From the NCBI RefSeq assembly GCF_001593285.1, contig NZ_CP012529.1, positions 1,488,001 through 1,552,000 of the forward strand: a stretch of 64,000 bases of DNA, given 5' to 3'. The position numbers and the translations under genes were made by a program. Shown here piece after piece: positions 58,556 through 64,000 of this stretch. The notes under the pieces were generated by a model. It saw nothing but the letters and a program-made list of their open reading frames with translations. It did no database searches and was not told the origin of the DNA. The DNA is from Psychrobacter sp. P2G3. GTDB lineage: Bacteria; Pseudomonadota; Gammaproteobacteria; Pseudomonadales; Moraxellaceae. The first letter of the stretch is position 1, and the number at the start of each line of letters is the position of its first letter.

Positions 58556-59629
58556 TCAGTCAATAAGCTCTAAGTATCTGGCAGCAGCATAATCAGGATA
58601 AAACTTCTCATCTAAAGCCACTGCAAAAATTTCAGGCCTACCTATAACCTCTATCATTTTTTGTGCTAAAGCCTCAGTATAACCTACAGGGACCAAGTTT
58701 TTGGAAGGTAATACTTCAGGAGGACCTGATGGACAAGCAGTACTAATGACCGGAGTTCCTAAAGAAATGGCTTCAAGCATGGCAATATTCAAGCCTTCAT
58801 AGTCTGACGATATCACCATCGCAGTAGCATTTTTAATGTAAGGATAGGGGTTGGAAGTCAATCCTATAAAATGAACACGATCAGCGACACCCAGTTGTCT
58901 AGTCAGCGCTTCACATGCTGGACGTTCTACTCCATCACCGACTAATACTAAATCAACGTCTAAGTTGCTTTTTGCATAAGCTTCGATTAATACGTCATGT
59001 CTTTTTGCCATTTTAAAAGTACTGACGTTTATTAAGTAGTCTTGATACGTAGGTGTAAATAGCGCTGATAGATCATCAGCCTTTTGTACATCAACAGGAT
59101 CATAAATGGTCGTTATATTAATAGTTTGCTCTAACAGAGTAGGTAAGTCTGCGGTTACACCTTCGCTTACACCTATGCATGGCTTTGATAAGTAGATATC
59201 TTTCAATTGCTTCAACGATCTGGGTGACATACTGTGAAGCTTAGACAACGTATTGTGAACCACTAGATAGACGTTGTCTAACTGACTGTATGCCAAAAAC
59301 TGATCGATAGATTTCAAGTTAGACAGCAATAAGTCTGGAGCGCCTATATTCTTTATAACAAACGCATCCATTGCTCTTGCTATGATTTTCTTTCGCATGA
59401 ATCTTGGTATCTTGCGATAATTATCATATGGAAAGATATGTATAGGTATATCGCTAGGAACAGGTAATGCAACTTCTTCTCGTAGTAGTAAAATATGTAC
59501 GTTATGTTGTGCTTTTTTCAAAGCTTTGGCTAAAGTAATTACAAATTGCTCGGCACCTCCAATACTTAGAGAAGGTATGGCTAAAATAATAGTCTTTGGA
59601 TTCTTATTTAGATTGGCAGGTATTGTCAT
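58556..59629 (-). CDS. GT4-family glycosyltransferase
   Basis: 357 residues, GT-B. ILAIPSLSIGGAEQFVITLAKALKK at the start and EGLNIAMLEAISLGTPVIS at the donor site are diagnostic. It is paralogous in layout to the protein encoded at 56514-57599 but lies on the opposite strand, convergent with the GT25 gene. Substrate unknown. Confidence 0.88.
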   Translation of the reverse strand: MTIPANLNKNPKTIILAIPSLSIGGAEQFVITLAKALKKAQHNVHILLLREEVALPVPSDIPIHIFPYDNYRKIPRFMRKKIIARAMDAFVIKNIGAPDLLLSNLKSIDQFLAYSQLDNVYLVVHNTLSKLHSMSPRSLKQLKDIYLSKPCIGVSEGVTADLPTLLEQTINITTIYDPVDVQKADDLSALFTPTYQDYLINVSTFKMAKRHDVLIEAYAKSNLDVDLVLVGDGVERPACEALTRQLGVADRVHFIGLTSNPYPYIKNATAMVISSDYEGLNIAMLEAISLGTPVISTACPSGPPEVLPSKNLVPVGYTEALAQKMIEVIGRPEIFAVALDEKFYPDYAAARYLELID

Positions 59630-59695
59630 AATTTTTGTCTATAATTAAATATGAATAATAGTCAGAGTCATTCTTAAGTAGTGCATACAATATAC

Positions 59696-60568
59696 TTAAT
59701 CAAAATTAAATAGCTTTTTAGATACTGAAGAATGGTTGATTAAGGGGACACCCAGTTTGTTATAAACTTTACCCATTAAATTAAAAGAGGGCACAATGCG
59801 ATCAGCGACTGCTTTATCGAGTTTAGATGGAGCATTATTGCTATTATCTTCATAAAAACGTGGTTTATTACTGTTTAATAGATCAATACCATACAAATGG
59901 ATAGCCCCAGCTTGCCGTGAAAATGCTAATTGAGCTGCGATATAAGCAACCGTTCCTGCTTCAATAAAACCATCAGTGACATCTAATGATACTCCAATAG
60001 CCTCTGGCTCGTGAGAAGAGTCGATAACAAAGCTAGAATGATTAGCAAATTTACTAAGCTCTATCTTTTTACTCATGATTTTTTTAATGATAGGTAAGGA
60101 AGTTAGCCAGCGCGTATTAGTTTTATCACTTAGCGGTCTGTCAGCAGGAAATATTACCCTCATGTTTTCGTGATACTGAGAGATTAAATTAGGTAAACTG
60201 GCTCTGATTGCATCATAAACAGCGACGGTAGCGTATAAAGGTTGTCCTTTGTAATATTGACTCAAAACCTCAGGGTTATTTTTAATGAATCTAGCATCAC
60301 TGATTACATAACCTACAATATTAGAAAAAGAATGCTCTCTAGTTAAGCTCAAGCTACCATTGACGAATATACTTGGTTCAGAAATTAATGACTCATGGAA
60401 AACTAAATCTGCAATAGAAGGACCAGATGCAAAAATATTTACCACTTGTTTATTTAAGTTTTGATTAGCCTCATTTGCGTTAAAAGTTTTGATGACAATA
60501 GTTTTTTCATCAACACTTAGATCTATGGTGTTGGGGAGGTTCAAGGCTTTTTTTATATTATCATCCAA
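59696..60568 (-). CDS. DUF115/WaaZ-like putative sugar-transfer protein
   Basis: 290 residues. The block VVNIFASGPSIADL (about residue 44) and the later GFIEAGTVAYIAAQLAFSRQAGAIHLYGIDLL resemble proteins of the DUF115/WaaZ/sialyltransferase-42 group, which use a similar nucleotide-binding start and Gly-Thr-x-Ala-Tyr helix. A CMP-activated donor is conceivable but not shown. It sits between two transferase genes on the minus strand. Confidence in function is low; confidence in the gene is high. Confidence 0.65.
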   Translation of the reverse strand: MDDNIKKALNLPNTIDLSVDEKTIVIKTFNANEANQNLNKQVVNIFASGPSIADLVFHESLISEPSIFVNGSLSLTREHSFSNIVGYVISDARFIKNNPEVLSQYYKGQPLYATVAVYDAIRASLPNLISQYHENMRVIFPADRPLSDKTNTRWLTSLPIIKKIMSKKIELSKFANHSSFVIDSSHEPEAIGVSLDVTDGFIEAGTVAYIAAQLAFSRQAGAIHLYGIDLLNSNKPRFYEDNSNNAPSKLDKAVADRIVPSFNLMGKVYNKLGVPLINHSSVSKKLFNFD

Positions 60569-60632
60569 TATAATACTTCCTGTATGGGGTTGGGAATTAG
60601 CCAGCGCCTAGTGCTTGTAATTAGATACTTGG

Positions 60633-61436
60633 TTACAGCCAATACTTTTTTAGCCAAGGACTTGGCTTCACATGGCGATACCATTTACCACCGCCTCCAG
60701 CTATCGCATCTGGTGGATTAATCTCCCCGTGGAAGATAACGATTTTTGCACCGTCAGGAAGTTTTGGTGCTCGCATAAAATTAAAAGGAATGGGCGCAAT
60801 GCATTGATATTTAAAGCTGACGCACCATTCCTTATCCCAGTATTCTAAATGATGATGTTCACGTAAATAGTTAGATAGATAAGCCTGTTCATGGCGTACT
60901 TCCGAGCTGATTTTAGCAAAATTCTGCTCAAAATTATTTAGTAAGTTGGTGTAAGTGTTTTGACCGATTTTAAATCGATACACTGAGCTATTACCTACCA
61001 TGCGCCATGGCTTTTTCCAGTCACGGATAATCACGACACTATCATCATGTTCGGCTTTATAAGTGAAGAAGCTATCAATATTGTCAACGATAACGATATC
61101 AATATCTAAAAATAGCGCGATACCTTTTAGACCATATAATTCAGGCTTAAAAGTAGTGAGCTTTTTCCAGCCGCGCTCAGGTAGCCCAGATGGTAGATTA
61201 AGTTCAGGGATAGGATAGCATTTTACTGCAGGATCAATACCGCTACTATCATCAGTTAGGCAAACCATTTGAAAGTCTAAAGTCAGATGCCTACTGACCA
61301 TATTGTACAAGCGGTTGACGTATTCAGGACCATACTTGTTACCCCATTTCATACAGATGATATAACGCTGTTCAGTCTTACTATCGCTGGTATGAACTTG
61401 AACGGTAGATAAGGATTCAGTTGTGTCAGTTGCCAT
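60633..61436 (-). CDS. Putative glycosyltransferase (GT8-like, DxD type)
   Basis: 267 residues. The motif GIALFLDIDIVIVDNIDSFF has the DxD metal site, and ICMKWGNKYGPEYVNRLYNMV is the N-terminal nucleotide-binding strand. The C-terminus (FNFMRAPKLPDGAKIVIFHGEINPPDA) has the late His seen in GT8-like enzymes. The first 24 residues are low-complexity Thr/Ser. Likely lipooligosaccharide assembly. Confidence 0.75.
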   Translation of the reverse strand: MATDTTESLSTVQVHTSDSKTEQRYIICMKWGNKYGPEYVNRLYNMVSRHLTLDFQMVCLTDDSSGIDPAVKCYPIPELNLPSGLPERGWKKLTTFKPELYGLKGIALFLDIDIVIVDNIDSFFTYKAEHDDSVVIIRDWKKPWRMVGNSSVYRFKIGQNTYTNLLNNFEQNFAKISSEVRHEQAYLSNYLREHHHLEYWDKEWCVSFKYQCIAPIPFNFMRAPKLPDGAKIVIFHGEINPPDAIAGGGGKWYRHVKPSPWLKKYWL

Positions 61437-61531
61437 AATAGACTCGTATGGATATCAAGGAAGGATTGAGAATGCTGCTAATCTTAGCATAGATGTGATT
61501 ATCTGTACGTTAGCAAGCTTAAGCGTACGTA

Positions 61532-62476
61532 CTAGGTATCTACACTATCGTTACGATGCTCAGCCTGATTGACACGAATAAAATCAGCTAAAGCAGTCTC
61601 ACTAGCGCGATAAGGGTTGCCCAAGACAGGTAAGTTTTTGAAACGTCGATAACCCCACATATAATGGTTAAAGTTATCGGTAATCATATTTTCCATAGCC
61701 TGATTTAGTGCATCTGCAGCAATAGAGGCATCACGATCGTATAGTGTTGGGTCATCTAGCTTATAACAATAAATATCAAAACCGCGCCCATCATCGCGGC
61801 GGATACAAGATATTCCGACCAATGCACATTTGGTTTTGCTGGCAAGTTTTGAGGCAAGCGTGCTGGTCAAAGTCTTAACACCAAAGAAGGGTACAACGAC
61901 ACCACCTGAAGGATCAGGAACGTGATCGGGCAGTACAATACTAAAACCACCTTGTTTGAGGGTTTTAAATACTGCTTTGACACCACTACCATCGGTAGGT
62001 ACTAGCGTTGCATTAAGACGTGCACGGCCTTGGAGGACAAAGTTATTTGTGATATTACCCTTGACAGGCTTGTACATGATAGTCGGCGCGCCAAATTGAT
62101 TAAGCCAAGCGTTCATCATCTCCCATGTACCGAGATGCGGTACGATAGCGAGCATGCCATTAGGGTTGGCAAGTCCTTCTAATAAAATATCTATATTATG
62201 GACATCACAAATTTGAGCAATGCTCCATTCGGGCAACATTGCCCAGCTTTTGATAGATTCGACGCTACTTAAGCACTGATGACGAACAATATCTTTAACT
62301 AAAGTTTGTTTCTGAGATTCAGATAGTTTAGGGGCGATAAGCCTCATATTGATTTTGATAGTGCGCACCAAACTCGAATTTGGTAGCCACATTATAATCA
62401 AAGCCACAAAACGTGCCAGCATCTGTAATACAGACAGTGGCACGTACTTGAAAATATGATACGGATTCATAAACAT
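61532..62476 (-). CDS. LpxL/HtrB-like lipid A acyltransferase
   Basis: 314 residues, membrane-bound. An N-terminal hydrophobic anchor is followed by the catalytic HLGTWE (HX4E) motif near residue 117 and the block IVLPDHVPDPSGGVVVPFFG. Members add secondary acyl chains to Kdo2-lipid IV-A; LpxL and LpxM cannot be told apart here. It sits between the glycan locus and aspS, linking the locus to the outer leaflet. Confidence 0.87.
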   Translation of the reverse strand: MFMNPYHIFKYVPLSVLQMLARFVALIIMWLPNSSLVRTIKINMRLIAPKLSESQKQTLVKDIVRHQCLSSVESIKSWAMLPEWSIAQICDVHNIDILLEGLANPNGMLAIVPHLGTWEMMNAWLNQFGAPTIMYKPVKGNITNNFVLQGRARLNATLVPTDGSGVKAVFKTLKQGGFSIVLPDHVPDPSGGVVVPFFGVKTLTSTLASKLASKTKCALVGISCIRRDDGRGFDIYCYKLDDPTLYDRDASIAADALNQAMENMITDNFNHYMWGYRRFKNLPVLGNPYRASETALADFIRVNQAEHRNDSVDT

Positions 62477-62537
62477 TCACATAGTGATGAATCACATAAT
62501 AAGACATTGAATGAATAACCGTTCATTATCAAACCAT

Positions 62538-64000
62538 CTATTGAGAAGGTTTGTTGGTGTCGGCTTGCGCTTTTTCGCGCACACGAATACCAAGATCACG
62601 TAGCTGCTTGCTATCGACTTCAGCAGGTGCTTGGGTCAATGGGCACTCAGCAGTTTTGGTTTTTGGGAAGGCAATGACATCACGAATAGAGTCCGCACCG
62701 ACCATGAGCATAATTAAGCGATCTAAACCAAAGGCCAAACCACCATGCGGAGGCGCACCGAATTTTAATGCGTCAAGCAAGAAACCAAACTTGTCTTCAG
62801 CCTCTTGCTCGCCGATACCTAAAGCATCAAGTACGGCTTGCTGCATATCAAAGGTATTAATACGTAAGCTACCACCGCCAACTTCTGTACCATTCAGTAC
62901 CATATCATAAGCAATAGATAGAGCGTTTTCTGGACTATCTTTTAGCTCCTGCACTGATCCTTTAGGCTTAGTAAACGGATGGTGCATTGATGTCCAGCGA
63001 CCATCATCAGTTTGCTCAAACATTGGGAAGTCAGTCACCCAAAGTGGTGCCCACTTACACGTCGTCATTTCTAAATCTAGACCAATTTTCTGACGTAGTG
63101 CACCGATTGCATCATTGACGATACTGGCTTTATCCGCACCGAAGAAGATAATATCGTTGCTTTCAGCACCAGTACGCTCAATCAAGCTGACCAATACATC
63201 ATCAGTCATGTTTTTGATGATAGGAGACTGTAGGCCAGATTCTTGCTCCACGCCGTTGTTGATGTTGCTGGCGTCATTGACTTTAATGTACGCCAAACCG
63301 CGCGCACCATAGATACCAACAAACTTGGTATAGGCTTCAATCTGCTTACGACTTAATGAGGCGCCACCAGGGATGCGTAGGGCAGCAACGCGACCTTTAG
63401 GATCGTTAGCAGGACCGGAAAATACTTTAAATTCAACGTCTTTCATCAAGTCTGCAACGTCGACCAATTTTAATGGAATACGTAAGTCAGGCTTGTCTGA
63501 CGCATAGTCACGCATTGCTTCAGCATAAGTCATACGTGGGAATTGCTCAAATTCAACATCCATCATAGTTTTAAATAGATGCTTGATAAGACCTTCGTTG
63601 ATATTCATGATTTCTTCTTCATTTAAGAAAGAAGTCTCAATATCGACTTGGGTAAATTCAGGCTGACGGTCAGCACGTAAATCTTCATCACGGAAACACT
63701 TAGCGATTTGATAATAGCGATCAAATCCTGACACCATTAATAACTGCTTGAACAACTGCGGTGATTGCGGTAAGGCAAAGAAGTTACCTGGGCGCGTACG
63801 TGAAGGTACAAGATAGTCACGAGCACCTTCAGGCGTAGCACGAGTCAAAATAGGGGTTTCAACATCCAAAAAGCCATGATCGTCTAAATAACGACGAATT
63901 GCTGAAGTGGCTTTGGCGCGGAACACCATACGCTCTTGCATTTGCGGACGACGCATATCAAGATAGCGATACTTTAAACGCAAATCTTCTGAAACCGTTG
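62538..64000 (-). CDS. aspS: Aspartyl-tRNA synthetase AspS, 5' part outside the window
   Basis: Class II synthetase. Within the window are motif 2 ([23 protein letters not shown]), the GAD-type insert (about residues 270-400) and motif 3 ([14 protein letters not shown]). The frame runs off the right edge. The first in-window start (TTG at 63983) falls inside the protein, because the N-terminal anticodon-binding domain of about 110 residues is missing. The last residues include [11 protein letters not shown], a short tail. Confidence 0.96.
   Translation of the reverse strand, partial: TVSEDLRLKYRYLDMRRPQMQERMVFRAKATSAIRRYLDDHGFLDVETPILTRATPEGARDYLVPSRTRPGNFFALPQSPQLFKQLLMVSGFDRYYQIAKCFRDEDLRADRQPEFTQVDIETSFLNEEEIMNINEGLIKHLFKTMMDVEFEQFPRMTYAEAMRDYASDKPDLRIPLKLVDVADLMKDVEFKVFSGPANDPKGRVAALRIPGGASLSRKQIEAYTKFVGIYGARGLAYIKVNDASNINNGVEQESGLQSPIIKNMTDDVLVSLIERTGAESNDIIFFGADKASIVNDAIGALRQKIGLDLEMTTCKWAPLWVTDFPMFEQTDDGRWTSMHHPFTKPKGSVQELKDSPENALSIAYDMVLNGTEVGGGSLRINTFDMQQAVLDALGIGEQEAEDKFGFLLDALKFGAPPHGGLAFGLDRLIMLMVGADSIRDVIAFPKTKTAECPLTQAPAEVDSKQLRDLGIRVREKAQADTNKPSQ

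Overview
The window looks like a chromosomal segment of a Psychrobacter-type member of the Moraxellaceae (Gammaproteobacteria). The basis is the moderate-to-low GC content, the residue-level character of the housekeeping proteins (RoxA-type cupin, long-form LeuA, accB-accC, tusDCBE, glnE-ilvE), several small lipoproteins and Asp/Asn-rich tails. This placement rests on recognition, not on a database search. No rRNA, tRNA, CRISPR array, intact insertion sequence or prophage was seen.

Layout. 0-9 kb: msrB, folE, fabI, a YoaK-like membrane protein, an SLC13-type anion symporter, the ribosomal oxygenase roxA, a small lipoprotein, a DUF2238 protein and purB. 9-20 kb: a large secreted surface protein, mnmA, ispF, the CGFS glutaredoxin grxD, mnmG, chaB, an AEC permease, an ornithine cyclodeaminase-like enzyme, an overlooked 59-residue membrane protein and a luciferase-like flavin monooxygenase. 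20.9-25.4 kb: an AT-rich accessory segment. It holds a dead molbindin gene, a fossil of the 3' end of a cysB-like gene, and a translationally coupled pair encoding an AAA+/ORC-like ATPase with a zinc ribbon and a HEPN-type (Rx4H) protein, followed by the intact cysB-like regulator. 25.7-35 kb: katG, then a same-strand run of ampG, prmC, moeB, an ABC1-kinase gene and an MFS permease. 35-46 kb: lrp and leuA (divergent), accC/accB, a MATE pump, a lipoprotein with 11-residue repeats, an EVE-domain protein and hemW. 46-53 kb: trmL convergent with tusDCBE, then glnE and ilvE. 53-62.5 kb: a lipooligosaccharide or surface-glycan locus of seven sugar-transfer-type genes and an LpxL-like acyltransferase, interrupted by about 1.2 kb of decayed DNA. 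aspS runs off the right edge.

How genes work together. TusBCD-TusE relay sulfur to MnmA, and MnmG (with MnmE, not in the window) adds the C5 group, so most of the wobble-U34 pathway is here; TrmL adds the 2'-O-methyl group at position 34. AccB/AccC and FabI belong to fatty-acid synthesis. LeuA and IlvE belong to branched-chain amino-acid synthesis, and the divergent Lrp-family gene next to leuA may control it.

The strongest candidate for an undescribed system is the ATPase-HEPN pair at 21839-24360. It has defence-like architecture (NTPase sensor plus putative RNase, ATGA overlap, AT-rich composition) and sits between an intact cysB-like gene and a roughly 75 percent identical fossil of that gene's 3' end, which is a footprint of insertion or allele exchange. 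Its function is inferred, not shown.
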